Assembly (NCBI GenBank): GCA_015680685.1
Contig: MNCI01005867.1
Location: 1,069,830-1,133,829, forward strand
DNA from: Gnetum montanum
Taxonomy: Eukaryota; Streptophyta; Gnetopsida; Gnetales; Gnetaceae
DNA length: 64,000 bases
Reading direction: 5' to 3'
The position numbers were made by a program, and so were the translations under genes. Positions 32,832 to 45,681 of this stretch are shown piece by piece. The notes beneath the pieces were generated by a model. The model ran no database searches. It worked only from the letters and a program-made list of their open reading frames with translations, and was not told the DNA's origin. Each line of letters opens with the position of its first letter. The first letter of the stretch is position 1.

Positions 32832-34941
32832 CACCCCCACAACTGAATAAAAACTCATCCTTGAGATAACAATATAAGACTGAGCTTTCTTTACAAAAAA
32901 TTGGGGATTATTGATTGACGCTAACTACTAACTGACTCTAAGCGTTGGATTACAAAATTTTATTGAAGTGGCTACATTACAAAATGATGAAATAATTGGA
33001 TAGACATTAAAGATCACAAAATTTTGCAAAGGTCTTCAAAAATCCACTAAAGATGATTCTTCCTATTACCACTAGTAATGACAGACTTCTAACCTTGATT
33101 GTTATGTTGATGGCTCTCTGGTTATGTAGAACATCCTTGAAAGATGGACTAAAATTTTTTCTCATCGTCCCAAGGATCTAGTAAACATGCGATGCTTGAG
33201 CTGCTATCTTGTATGTGCTACAATTTGTCCATGTGCATATCCTCCATTATCCCCCTCTTGGTTTTGTTTTCATGTTTAGTAAAAGACCTTCTTCTTTAGG
33301 TGTTTCTTTTAGCATCACCTATAGTCACCAAAGGATCAACATTAGTTTTGGTAAATGTTCCAAAATAATTAATGCTTTTTGAATCCCTTAGTTTTCAATT
33401 AAGCATAAGGTGGTGGCAGCATACTATGCCTAAGGCTATGAGGTAACTAAAATCATCAAGTTGTTTACATTATTTTGATCAGTTATTATTAGTTACAATG
33501 ATGTTCAAAAATAGGATGTTACAAAAATTTCAAAGCAAAGATCCCTAGCCCCCATGACTAATAAGTGTAACTCTGGAAGCACACAAGCTTTTAAATAATT
33601 GAAACCAAAGGTCTAATTCAGAAGATGACCAAGAAATATTAAACTTGAAATATATTTTAACAAAAAAGTAGGAAAAAGTAAAAATGTAATTGAAAGTGAT
33701 GAGAAATAGTTCCAAATTTATCCATAAATTCAAAAAAACTGTCATTAATGTTCTAGAAGATGTGAAGGTTAGTTCAAAGCCATGATCAACAAAAGTTATG
33801 CAAGTGGGTCCTCCCCAAAGCAGGCTCCTACCATAATGTCTTTACATAAAAACTTCTATAAATGTTCGTGGGCACTCGAGAAGTTAAATGTAGACCATGC
33901 CTTTATTCCAAACAACATACAACTTTCATGGTTGGGATGTTGCACTATACTACACAAAACCAAAAGTCTCATAATTGCATGTAGCAGTGAGGTAAATAAT
34001 GGGATGAGAAGGGATTGCAAAAATAGGGATGTAAGGTGCTTAACCATGTCCAAAATAGGTTTTTGTGAAAAATGTGATTAAAATGATTAACATACCTATC
34101 TGTCCAAGTTTTGACCAAGTCCATACCATGAACAATAAGCTTGCATTGATGTATTCTCTCCTGCCTACCACCATGAGTCCATGACCACCTCAAAGGACAA
34201 TCATCACTCCAAAAATAGAAGAAGGAAGGAAGGGCCTTAATTAGAGGGGCATCTTCAGTCCAACCTCATAATTAGTGCTTGTAGCCCATTATTATCTCTA
34301 AGGGGTGTGCTTTGAATTTTCATTATTATCTCTCTCTCTCTCTCTCTCTCTTTGTTTTGTTTATTTTTTTTTTGGTTTTTTTTTGTTTTTGACGAGAACC
34401 ACACAATGCAAAGACTTTTAGCTTCCTGTTATTGATCGATGAAGGAGTGATGATACATTCCAAGAGGATTCATAAACCACATGAAGGAAGACAAGAAGAA
34501 AACCTAAAAAGTCCCCTTGAGATCACACCCTTACCATTCCCACTTGGTCATTTCCCCATTCCTCAAGGTACAATGATCATTGCTTAATTTTAGTTTCATG
34601 AAAAAAGAACCAAATTGTTTCCATGAAAAAGACCTTTTATTCAAAGAACTAGAGGGATGGATGAGGTGGTCTCACTATTTTACATAATTACTTACCTAAT
34701 CATCTTGATAACATAGCACAAAAATCCCACACATAGCATTGACTTTTGCATCATGACTTGTCAATATTATTAACAAAAACATGAAATACATTCATTATAC
34801 ATAAAGAGAATGAATCAAGAAAAGAGAAAAATATAAAGAAAAGAAAAATATTAAGAAATGGAAAACATATGAAGAATTAGAAGAATTTGGAAAAAATAGG
34901 AAAATGATAAAAAATTCTAAAAAAGAGGTGAAAAAAACTTT
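32832..34941 (-). other. Element C 3' non-coding region
   Basis: Minus-strand purine tracts: AGTTGTGGGGG at the LTR (32834-32844), AGTCATGGGGG at 33549-33559 and at 34970-34980. A hairpin block lies at 34304-34404, with a (CT)n microsatellite at about 34328-34352 in its loop. No coding frame is supported. Confidence 0.75.
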
Positions 34942-35535
34942 TTAATTCTTGAACCAAGATGGAGCATCTCCCCCATGACTAATCTTATGACTACACATTT
35001 GGGAGATGGAATGCATAATCCCGTAATTATACACCACTAGTTTTCCATCTATTATTGTTACTAATTTAATTAATTGCATGGTAGCACATCTAACATTGGT
35101 GATAGTCTTGTTTGTATCATTCGAAGACATATCTTCATTTGGACTTGAAGGTTTTTTCATTTTTGGGCATCCAAATGTGTTTGCTTCTTCTTCTTGATTT
35201 TCTATTTTAATTCCCGAGTCTATGTGTTTAATATCCTTTTCTAGTGCAAAATCAAAGTGTAAGATATCTATGTCTAAGTCCTCTATTTGGTTCATTTTCT
35301 TAAGTCTAGAACTAATGAGCGGATCATTTGCCTTTGTGCATCTTTGAAATGATTTTATATTTTCAATTTCAAGCCACTGGATGTCTTCTAGTTTAGTGGC
35401 TACTACATAGATTTTTTTTTGCTCACACACTTGCTCCTGAACTTTGTTGTGGGTTGTGTTAATATTTTGAATTGTTGGCCTACAACTGCACCCTTTACTA
35501 TTAGTAGTAATGCATGGATTGTTATGTCTCTCCAC
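34942..35535 (-). pseudogene. Element C post-gag reading frame (remnant)
   Basis: An open frame of 197 codons. The segment VCEQKKIYVVATKLEDIQWL matches the region just after protease in element B (QVIDIQRCLYVATT, EGIQWL). The remainder is acidic and unrecognised. The protease active site is not seen. The frame ends in the purine tract (ISHGGDAP). It is either a remnant joined by deletion or a small private frame. Confidence 0.55.
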
Positions 35536-35539
35536 AGTG

Positions 35540-35764
35540 CTAGATTCATCACTTTTGTTTAGTGTTGAAAGTCATTGGTTGTGAAGGGAAGGATGTTGCA
35601 CTTGGTTGGCATTATACTAGTTTGGATGAGTTAATAGGTCCACGAGTGTTATGCTTATGCATGGAAACCATCCTAAAGAAAGAACCTTTCTGAGATTGTG
35701 GTGGAGATCTACTAGCATTATCATTTCTATGTATGTTCACAACACAAGTAACATTCTCTCGTTG
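35540..35764 (-). pseudogene. Element C, gag 3' end left of the B insertion
   Basis: Continues the element C sequence beyond B: ATGTT at 35765-35769 and 45677-45681 is B's target duplication. Frames are short and Ser/Gln/Pro-rich, as expected for a gag tail. The exact frame is unclear. Confidence 0.45.
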
Positions 35765-35769
35765 ATGTT

Positions 35770-36627
35770 TGATGAGTCTCAATATTGGATCCTTGATATG
35801 AGATCCTCGATATCGAATATGCAATATTGGAGATGCCGAAGTGATATTAGACATGTGATGTCAGAACCTATCTTGTTGCCTAGAAATCAGAGACAGGGGC
35901 ACTTGGTTTGGTATTAGTTTTTAGTTCCTTAGCCGAACTCTTGGAGTTTTTCCTTTCCAAAGTTAGAATTATTTCTGAATGCTCGCAATAGGAGTCGTAA
36001 AGTGAATAGATCTTTATTTGAGAATTGTGTACCTAAGCACACCTTGTGTCCAAAAATAAAGATAAACTTTGTGATAAAGATAAACCTTGAAACATTCAAA
36101 ATAGCTTAATTATTGCATTTCATGTTATTTATTGTTATTTAATGCTTTCAATAGTTACTTAATGTTATTTCATAGAATTATTAATTGTAAATTATCAATG
36201 AATTAACACACTCAGCACGACCACTTCAAGCATACATGGGAACACTTGGTAACCCAGTAATGACTAGCGTTTGGTAATCCCAGTAGTGTTACATTGGTTC
36301 AGGATGTGTCCAGAGAGTGGGAATGGATGTTGGTGTTAGGACTAGTTAGAGAATAGTTAACTAGTTAAATCAAATTAGTTATCAAATTACCTCATTCCTC
36401 TCTTTTAAGTATCAAGAAAATAAAATGTAAAAGAATAAAAATCACATACCTCAAGTTTATTGAACCATACAATTGAGCCTTATAAGTAAGCTTGGGAAGA
36501 CAACGATTTCATAACTCATCCTTGTTCTATGTAGGCGCATAAGCACTTAATCCTTGAAGTTCGACCGAATCGTGCATGAATGCTCATATTCATATGGTTG
36601 GGTGTAGGGGTACCTCACTACTCATCA
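35770..36627 (+). repeat. Element B 5' LTR
   Basis: 858 bp, TGATGAG...CTCATCA. U3 holds GATATCGA / GATATTG / CAATATTGG repeats (about 35775-35850). The TATA position reads CTAGAAAT, so the box seen in the other LTR is mutated. Confidence 0.95.
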
Positions 36628-36628
36628 T

Positions 36629-36646
36629 TGGCACCATTGCCAGGGA
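36629..36646 (+). other. Element B primer-binding site, tRNA-Asp-like
   Basis: TGGCACCATTGCCAGGGA, one base after the LTR; three differences from the complement of plant tRNA-Asp. Confidence 0.85.
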
Positions 36647-36754
36647 TTTTGTGTTGATTAGAACTTAGGAAATCCTTCCATTGTTGAAACGAACCCTTAG
36701 AGTTAACTATCCTACAATCACCAGAAAAGGGTATCACACACTGAATAATCAATC

Positions 36755-38680
36755 ATGTCTTCTTCTTCTTATGAGAGTGCTTCACTAACTAGGTCTAACA
36801 CCATGAACAATCGGAGGTGGGGTGCACATGATGATCCTCCAGTGCCCCAACAGTTTTGCATGGTATACGCTCATCCTGATGAGTATATAACAAACTTTAC
36901 CTTTATCCTCCACTAGGATGAGCAACTGTGATGGTGTGATTTAGAAGGTAACATAGTGTTACCTCCCGATTGCTCAATCTTGGGCATGCTTCTTCATGCT
37001 CTCACACGAATTGGTATGCAACACTTACGAGTATGTTGTGCATGAGCAAGATTTGAGAGATTATCAACCCACAAAGGCACAACACTAGAGGGATTTACAA
37101 TAGGAGAGACATTACAAATCCATGAAGGGGAAGTGGTCTCAGAATGTCTTGTATGTCCTAAGCAAAAATGAGGGTGGTGAACCTGCCTCGAGAGGTTTTC
37201 CATAAAATGATGTTCCTCTCATTAACTTTGGTTAAGGAGTTGTGTATTAGAATCTTCACTCAACTATTCATAACCCAGGTTCTGGTACCAATAGACACAA
37301 AGGATCCAAAAAAGGAACACGAATGCATGACGATGATGAACATTCTGATCATAACCATGACCGAGGCCAGAACTACTGAAGAGAAGATGATAAGCATTGT
37401 CACGGTACCAGTCCTCCTTCCTCTTGACCTTCATCATCTCCTTCACCCTCTCCTTCAGGATTTGAATGCAGTCGCAAAGGGCAAGACCATGAGGACAAGG
37501 GTAAGCAAAATAGAAATCACAGATAAAACTGTCAAGAAAGGGGGCAAGGGTAATCCAGAGAGATACATCATGAAAGAAGGGAGAGTAGGGAACAACATAG
37601 GCATCATAGATACCATAGACAACATGATCATGATGAATCCCTACTTGCCACCCGAACTATGTTAGATATAACAAAGGTTGTTAGGATCCCAACAAGGCAC
37701 CAGAAAGATAGTCAGATCAAAAGACTATACATGAATAACATCCCATGATTTGAAGGGGGATACAATGTTGATCCTCAAAACCATCTAGAAGCATTCCACA
37801 ATGCATGTGCCTTACAAAAATATAGAAAATGAATGGAAAAATCTAAAGTTATTTCCACAGACACTGATCAAGGAAGTGAAAAGCTGGTACTGATCCTTAG
37901 AACTGAAATCCATTCGTCGATGGAGTACCATGTTAGAACTATTCAACCATAAGTATCAAACATACTCTTGGATGTCCAACCTGCATAAGCAAATCCAAGG
38001 ATGGAAAAAAGGAGGACAAGAACCCTTGAATGTTGCCATGGGCTGATATTATACATTATTATATCATTGCCTTGGCCATGGTTACTCGCAAAAGGAACAA
38101 ATACCCCATCTCGTAGATGGGCTTAGGTATGAAACGCGAAGAACCCTTAGGACTTATGCCCAGGGAAGGCTATTTGAGTTGAAAGCCCATCAAATAAAAA
38201 GATTATTAGAGCAAGTTGCCAAGGAGAAAGGTGAGTTGAAGAAAAGAGAAAGTGTAGAGGAGTACAACAGAGATCCTTCCCTCCGAAAGAAGGAAATTAG
38301 ATTTTGTAAAGATGAAGAAGAGTCATCACTTGAAGAGATGGTGAATAGAAAGACTTTGCCCATTCAAAAATCTGAATCAGAAGTATTGGCAAAGGTTGAT
38401 CAAATGTGGAACTCCCTAGATGAAAAATTTTAAACTATCCTAAAAATAGTAGAGGAGTCTAGAGAACCAAGTAGTGACCAAGAGAGGAGGAAAAAGAAAG
38501 AAGCTGAGTATAGATGTAACAAAGGTAAGGGCAAGGTTGCCATCATTGAAGAGGTTGTGAATTCAGACACAGACAATGATGACGGATGTGAGATTTGCCA
38601 ATATTACCATCCTAAGGGATGTTGCCTAGTGGTGTCACATCTACAAGAGTCTACGGTGTATGCACTAAACCCATGATTAA
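36755..38680 (+). pseudogene. Element B gag, heavily interrupted
   Basis: Begins MSSSSYESASLTRS and aligns throughout with element A gag (PVPQQF-M-YAHPDEYI-NFTFILH). A core around 37730-38180 and a Glu/Lys-rich stretch (38179-38433) are followed by a knuckle-like CEICQYYHPKGCC near 38590. Stops and frameshifts are frequent. Confidence 0.85.
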
Positions 38681-39263
38681 ATAGATGGCAAACACCCAGA
38701 AGGTTACCTTATCCTCAAGGTAACCCTAGGCAGTTCCACAAGCCTTTGACATATTATCCAAGTGGAGCTCCACCACAATCGAATGAATAGTATCAATGTT
38801 GACAACACCACAATCATGGGGAATGCCACCACCACATCAACAGTATCCTTACTATCAACCTGACCCATATGGGTATTACGTTCAGTAGCCGATCTCTCCA
38901 CGTGATTCTACTAGTCACATTGCTCTTCAACCTCACTACTAGACTATCGAGTACTATAGAACTTCGTCTCCTTGAGGTGATGTTCTACATACGTATTATC
39001 CCTCTCATCTATTTGCATCTCTTCCACCCTCAACTCCATTACCACTAGCTCCAACTATGCAAGGCGAGCTTCCTACCTAGTTGTAGCAATGTAACACTAC
39101 AAGGGTTGTCAATCCTCAACCTACTGTTGGTTTGGACAATCAATCAAAGAAGAGACCCTTCTTTAGAGCCAACAGTCCAACCAAGTCCTTACAACCACAA
39201 GCAGCTAATTGTCCAAATGCTTCATGATCATTTGAATCTTCAAAGCTTTCTTCAAACCAAAAA

Positions 39264-40067
39264 TTGCACCTAACGCATACTGTTATATTAACCCATGCCA
39301 TCACTAATTGGATTAAAGTTGGCCATCTTCCCAAAAAATTCTCTAATCCTAGAAGTCCTCTTATATATTTGCAAATTGCTAGAAATGAGCCTTGTAAAGC
39401 TCTCTTGGATTCAGGTTTTGGTGTTAACTTAATCTCTCAAGAAATGTACAAAGCCTGGAACCTACCTCTGCTAAAAAAAAGTAACATTCATTTACAGTTG
39501 GTCGACCAGTCCATTACTATCCCATTGGAACTAGTGGAGGACATTGTCACCACTATTTGTGGGTGGTCGTATCTAGCCGATTTCCTAGTGATCAAAGTCA
39601 ACAACTGTAAGGGTGACTTCCCAATCATAATGGGAAGAGCATGGCTAAGTATGATTGATGCACACCTAGGAATACATGATCTTTCCCTAGAGATATCAAA
39701 AGAAAATACGTTTGGAAAGATCGAGAAGAAGAAAGCTCTATGCATCGCATACAGTGACACATGGTGCAACTGCGTGCAGAAGTCTTAGTTTGTACAACAC
39801 TTAACATTGCCTGCATGCAACCAGTGCGCACAAGTGATTGACATACAAAGATGCTTGTATGTAGCAACCACAAGACATGAAGGAATCCAGTGGCTGACGG
39901 TTGACCAAGAAAGCAATTCAACTATATGCATGGAACCAACTGAGAGCTTGACTTGTGCCTATATTAATAGCATAGATGCATTGGAGCAAGTCCATCGCCA
40001 ACTTCCAAGTACTGACACTAAAAATATCAACTGGGGGAAGTTAAAATTCCCTGACGAGTTTAAGTAA
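39264..40067 (+). pseudogene. Element B aspartic protease region
   Basis: Open from 39264 to 39788 with LLDSGFGVNLISQEMY and FPIIMGRAWLSM (Arg-Ala-Trp for Arg-Pro-Trp). After a stop and frame change it continues with CNQCAQVIDIQRCLYVATT. Very close to element A's protease. Confidence 0.85.
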
Positions 40068-40239
40068 GAGCCCCTTGAGTTAAAATCGTTGCCCATTGGT
40101 ATGGAGTATACATTTCTCAAGAATGGAAAATTGGTAATCATTAATGCTAAGGTCACTCTTCAATAAAAAGAGAGATTGTTGAAGATGGTGAACAAATGGT
40201 CGAAAGCCTTTGGTTAGTCATATCTCGAAATAACTGGAA

Positions 40240-41600
40240 TAGATCCGAGGATATGCCAACATAGAATCTACACTGATCCCTCTATGAACCCTCGACGACA
40301 ACCGCAAAGATGACTAAACCCAAAGCATAAGCAAGTAGTTAAAGAAGAAATTGAACTTTTAAAGGCTGGGTTCATCTACCCCATTGCTGATAGGAAATGG
40401 ATTAGTCGATTAGTTATTATGCCTAAAAAAGGTGGTAAATGGAAGGTGTGTATAGACTTTAGGCTATTAAACATGGCAACATTTAAAGACTATTTCCCAT
40501 TGCCATTCATTGACCAAGTTTTAGATACCATTGCAGGGCATTGTTATTATAGTTTTCTGGATGGTTACAATGGGTACAATCAAATTCAAATAGCACTAGA
40601 AGACCAAGCCAAGACTACATTCACAAGTCCTTGGGGGACATTCACAAATAGGTAGATGCTGTTTGGCTTGTGTAATGCTCCAACAACATTTCAACGTCTA
40701 GTTCTTAGTATATTTCAGCAGCAAATAGGTAATGGTGTGGAGGTTTTTATGGATGATTTCTCCACCTACAGAGTGGACTTTGAACAAGCATTGGACTGAT
40801 TAGAGCAAGTACTAAAACGATGTGTTGAAACCAACCTAAGGCTCAGTTGGCAAAAAAGCCACTTAATGGTATAAGAGGGCATTGTATTAGGGCATAAAAT
40901 TTCACAAATAGGGATGGAGGTAGATCTTGAAAAAATCAAAGTCATCCAAGGAATCACTCGTCAACCTGAAACCATAAAAGACGTCTAATCATTCCTTGGA
41001 CATACAAGCTATTATAGATGTTTCATTGAGAACTTTTTGAAGATTGCAAAACCATTGGTAGAATTAACGAAAAAGGATGTACCGTTTGAATGGACTAAGG
41101 AATGTGAGCTAGCTTTCCAAAATTTGAAGTAGAAGCTAGTAGAAACACCCATTCTACAAGCTCTTGACTGGTCCAGACCATTCCATATAATGACTGACGC
41201 ATCCAATTTTTCTTTAGGAGTTGTACTTACACAGTTAGATGACCAAAAATGTCCCTAATACATTCACTGTGTAAGTCCAAGTATTGCTAGTGCACAACTC
41301 AACTACACCACAACAGAAAAAGAGTTAATGGCTATGGTATTTGTACTAGAAAAATTTAGGCACTATGTATTAGGCTATAAGATATTTGTACACACAGCTC
41401 ATAGTGCAATTCAATTCCTTATGAATAAACCAATGGCGAGCCTTCGCATTATACGATGGCTCGTGATCTTGCAAGAGTTTGATCTTACGATGATCGATCG
41501 TAAAGGCATCGAGAATGTTGTTTCCAATCATTTATCTCGGTTGTGGTGGGACAACAAAGAGGATGAATACTTGATTTTTGATCACCTCCCTGATGAACTC
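40240..41600 (+). pseudogene. Element B reverse transcriptase and RNase H
   Basis: RT: KKGGKWKVCIDFRLLNMATF, FLDGYNGYNQIQIA, LFGLCNAPTTFQR and the active site FMDD (40746-40757), intact and of the type usual in Athila elements. RNase H: IMTDASNFSLGVVL, YTTTEKELMAMVF, KFRHYVLGYKIFV, and DRKGIENVVSNHLSRL. Several stops fall in the frame. Confidence 0.92.
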
Positions 41601-41779
41601 CTCTTTGTAGGTGTAATAAACAATTAATCACCCACAGATACAAATTGGTATAGTAGCATTCTTACCTATCTTCTCACACAAAAAACACCACAAGGCCTGG
41701 ACATTAAAAAGAACCAACAGTTTCTTCACCGAGTCAAACATTTCATGGAAATTAATGGACATCTTTACAAGGTATGTTC

Positions 41780-42995
41780 CAATGGCTTGGTTCGATGGTG
41801 TGTTCCCAATGTAGATTAATTGCAAATTCTCCAAGATGCTCATGAGGGTCCTTGTGGGGGTCATTACGCTGGGAGATGAACAACCATTAAAATCTTGCTT
41901 ATAGGGTATTATTGGCCTACATTATTTTGGGATGCCCATCATTTTGTCCAATCTTGTGAGCGCTGCCAACGCAATGGGAGAATGACTACTAGAATGGCGG
42001 GTCCACAATAATGGATTCAACACTTAGAACCCTTCAACATATGGGGTATTGATTTTATGGGGCCTATTACACTGATGTCCAATGGAAAAGCATACATTGT
42101 TATTACTGTTGACTATTTTACAAAGTGGCTAGAAGCAGCCACTGTTACTGATTGTACATCATCTACTGCTGCAAAATTTGTTCAACAACAAATCGTAAAT
42201 GGGTTTGGCATGCCTCGTGCACTTATTTTTGATAATGGTACACATTTTACAGGTGTGACTTTTCGAAAGTTGATGCAATGCTTAGGAGTTGAGCATAAAC
42301 TGACTGCACCATATCATCCTCAAGAGAATGGTCAAGTCGAGGTCACCAATAGGGAAATCACAAAAACCTTGACATGAACCATTAGCAAATATAGGTGAGA
42401 CTAGAGCACCAAATTAAACGATGCTCTTTGGGCATACTGTTCCACATAGAAACTCCCTATAGGCTACTCTCCCTATGAGTTAGTGTACGGTAAACTTCCA
42501 ATAGTTCCTATCCAAGCAGAGCTTTGTACACTATCTACAACATGTGACCTTAACCTTGACCTCAGTCTAGCATAGAAAGAATAGTTAATGAATCTTAACT
42601 TGTTAGATGAAAACTGATTAGCCACCCTATCATCCAACAAACTACACAAGGCCTTCAACAAACAACGGCATGACCTAAAAATTAGAAAAGTCAAATACCA
42701 ACCAGGAGATAGGGTTCTTTATTGGAATCCCACACATGTGCCACAACGAACTAAATTTCAAATGCTATGGGAAGGACCTTATATCATTCATGAAACTTTT
42801 CCTTTAGGTGCCATGATGACCTATAAACTTGGAAGCTTGGATAAGAAATTATTGGTCAACATCGAGCAAACCAAACCTTTCAATGAGCCCAAAACGACCA
42901 GTACTAGCACTACCTCTATTGATAGACAACCCTGCTCATTATTTTGGATCTCCTCCTTCCAACTCAGTCGTGGGGGAGATGGCCACCAATGCTAG
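41780..42995 (+). pseudogene. Element B integrase
   Basis: Zinc-binding part: HEGPCGGHYAGR ... CERCQRNG. Catalytic D-D-E residues sit in WGIDFMGP, LIFDNGTHF and HPQENGQVEVTNRE. The C-terminal part contains YQPGDRVLYWN-like sequence near 42700 and a short basic tail. Stops occur near 41818, 41880, 42011 and 42375. Confidence 0.92.
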
Positions 42996-44837
42996 TTATT
43001 CTAAGCCCTTAGTTTCTTTTATCTTTTTGTTTTATACATTTTTTCATATTTACTTGTTTTTTTTACACCATTGTTAACATTTTTACTATTTCTTTCTTTC
43101 TTACATTTTTTTTGATTTATTCTCACTCATCACATAATAAGTACTCATGACGATGGATTACACTATAATAGTGTTGCTCACTAATGTTTTGTTTTTACCT
43201 TTGACTTTCAATGTTGATGCTAAGATATGGTTTTTGTTTTGATAAAATAGGCAATGAGTCCATGTCATCCATTCATCCACTTAACTCTATGGTCTCCCTT
43301 GGTTTTGGAATTGTACTGTTCCTTTTTCTAAGCAAAGCTATTAATGAATTGGTGGCTTGATATTCTTTAGACCAAGGAAGGATTGAAATGGATTGACAAT
43401 GGTGTGACATCAAGGAGATTCAATGTGTTTGTGCTGGCTATTCTCTTGCGTACTTGAATGTTTTTCATGGGTTTTCCACCATCCCACTATCGACTAATCT
43501 TAGGAAGTTGAATGAATCAAATAAGTCTTTGCATGGTGTGGTTCTCACTAAAAAAAAAAAAAAAAAAAAAATCTGGTGGGAATTCAAAGCACATCCCTTA
43601 GACATAATAACAAAACATGAGCTATAAGCACTGGTTATGGCACTGGAAAGACATGCTACCCATGCCTAAAGGTCCCCTTTAACTAAGGCCCTTTCTCACT
43701 TCCTACTTCTCTATTGTTCTCTTTTTGGGATGGTGGTTGCTCTACAAACACATTCTTGTTGCTTCAAGAGGATGGGTTGGTCAAGTGTGTTGATGTGAGG
43801 TCACTAGATGTGGACAGTTTGAATTTGGATTTGGGTTAAATTTTATTAAGTTCCCTTAATCACATACTACACAATGGATTCCATTCCATTCTCTCTTCTC
43901 TTTCCATATTACTTTCCATATTCCATCTCGTTGCCAATTTTATGATTAATCTGTATCTTGGTCGATGCATTGTTATTCTTGGGTGAATTCTTAACTATTG
44001 TGCCCATCTATCATTCCTAGAGCCTACGGACTCTTTGGTTTGTGGGTTTGTCAGGGCATAAAGGGCATGAGCCTACTTTGGGAAGGATCCATTGACATTC
44101 CTTTTTGGTGCAATTGTTAACTTCTTTCCCTTAAAAATTTCTTGCAATCAACTATTTCTCATTTCACGCCATCTATGACATCTATTTTTCTCTACCCTTC
44201 TATGCATTTTTATTGGCCTCACTATCGTTATTTCTCTAATCTTCCTTGTTCTTTCATTTTCCATCCTATTGCTACCAAAGGTTTGCTCTTAGTCATCGGG
44301 GACTATCACAAATTTTTCTATTCCATTACTTATCTCACCCCTACACCTTGGGTAGTTATCAATTACAAACCTCTAATCTAGTATCTTCCATACTTGCAAC
44401 CTAGCTAATGTGCTTCATATTGAGGCAAGGTATCAATTACATTATATCTTATCTATCCTTGCTAATTTGTGATTGTGTTGTGTGTGTAGATGGTGATCAC
44501 ATGGACAATGTACTAGGATAGGAGGGAGCACTCAGGATGGACTGGAACAAAAGCATTTATGCAAGGAATAAGCTTAAGGTGTGCATAATTTTGACATCGG
44601 TAACAACACGTCTCATTTTATTTTTTCTCTCTCCCTTCAAGCTGTCAAATGAGGGTCTGGATGTCATCTATTTAAAGTGTTTACCATAATGGTTATGAAC
44701 ACCAATGCTGTAATATGTTTGTCGATTCGTTCATCAGGCACTTTGAGTCCATTAGTTGTTGTTAAGTCAATAATCCCATACCTTCCCAATATTTTGTAAG
44801 GAACTCGAGGATGAGTTTTCATTCAGTCATGGGGGTA
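42966..44837 (+). other. Element B 3' non-coding region with repeated purine tracts
   Basis: Purine-tract copies: AGTCGTGGGGG (42966-42976), AGTCATCGGGG (44291-44301) and AGTCATGGGGG at the LTR (44825-44835). A hairpin block with a long A-run loop lies at 43535-43596. No env-like frame is seen. Confidence 0.75.
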
Positions 44838-45676
44838 TGATGAGTCCTCGATATCGAACCCCTGATATTGGATCCTCGATGTTAGAGATGCCAAAGTGAT
44901 ATCAAACATGTGATGTTGGAACCTATCTCGTTGCCTATAAATAAGAGATAGGGGCACTTGGTTTGGTATTAGTTTTTAGTCCCTTAGCCGAACTCTTATA
45001 GTTTTTCCCTTCTAGAGTTAGAATTATTTCTGAGTGCTCGTAATAGGAGTCATAAAGTGAATGGATCTTTATTCGAGCATTGTGTACCTAAGCACACCTT
45101 GTGTCCAGAGATAAAGGCAAACTTTGTGATAAACCTTGCAACATTCAGAATAGCTTAATTATTGCATTTCATGTTATTTACTGTTATTTAATGCTTTCAA
45201 TAGTTACTTAATGTTATTTCATAGAATTATTAATTGTCAATTACTAATGAATTAGCACACTTAGCACGACCACTTCGAGCATACGTGGGAACACTTGGTA
45301 ACTGGGTAATGACTAGTGTTTGGTAATCCCAGTAGTGTTACACTGGTTTAGGATGTATCTGGAGAGTGGGAACGGATGTTGGTGTTAGGACTAGTTAGAG
45401 AATAGTTAACTAGTTAAATCAAATTAGTTATTAAATTACCTCATTCCTCTCTTTTAAGCATTAAGAAAATAAAACGTAAAAGAATAAAAATCACATACCT
45501 TGAGTTTACTTAACCATATAATTGAGCCTTAAAAGTAAGCTTGGGAAAACAATGATTGCATAACTCATACTTATTTTGTGTAGGCACATAAGCACTTAAT
45601 CCTCAAAGTTCGACCGGATTGCACATGAACACTTGTATTTATATGGTTGGGTGTAGGGGTACCTCGTTGCTTATCA
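44838..45676 (+). repeat. Element B 3' LTR
   Basis: 839 bp. U3 has GATATCGAA / GATATTGGA / GATGTTAGA / GATATCAAA repeats (44848-44920), then TATAAATA at 44936-44943. Confidence 0.95.
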
Positions 45677-45681
45677 ATGTT

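Larger units (their letters stand above)
35770..45676 (+). mobile_element. Element B: Athila-like Ty3/gypsy element with full pol, decayed
   Basis: 9907 bp, with a perfect ATGTT target duplication on both sides. LTRs 35770-36627 and 44838-45676; primer site, gag, protease, RT, RNase H, integrase, 3' non-coding region, purine tract. It is the only Athila-like copy in the window with polymerase and integrase, but every domain carries stops. It lies in the opposite direction to its host, element C. Confidence 0.95.
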
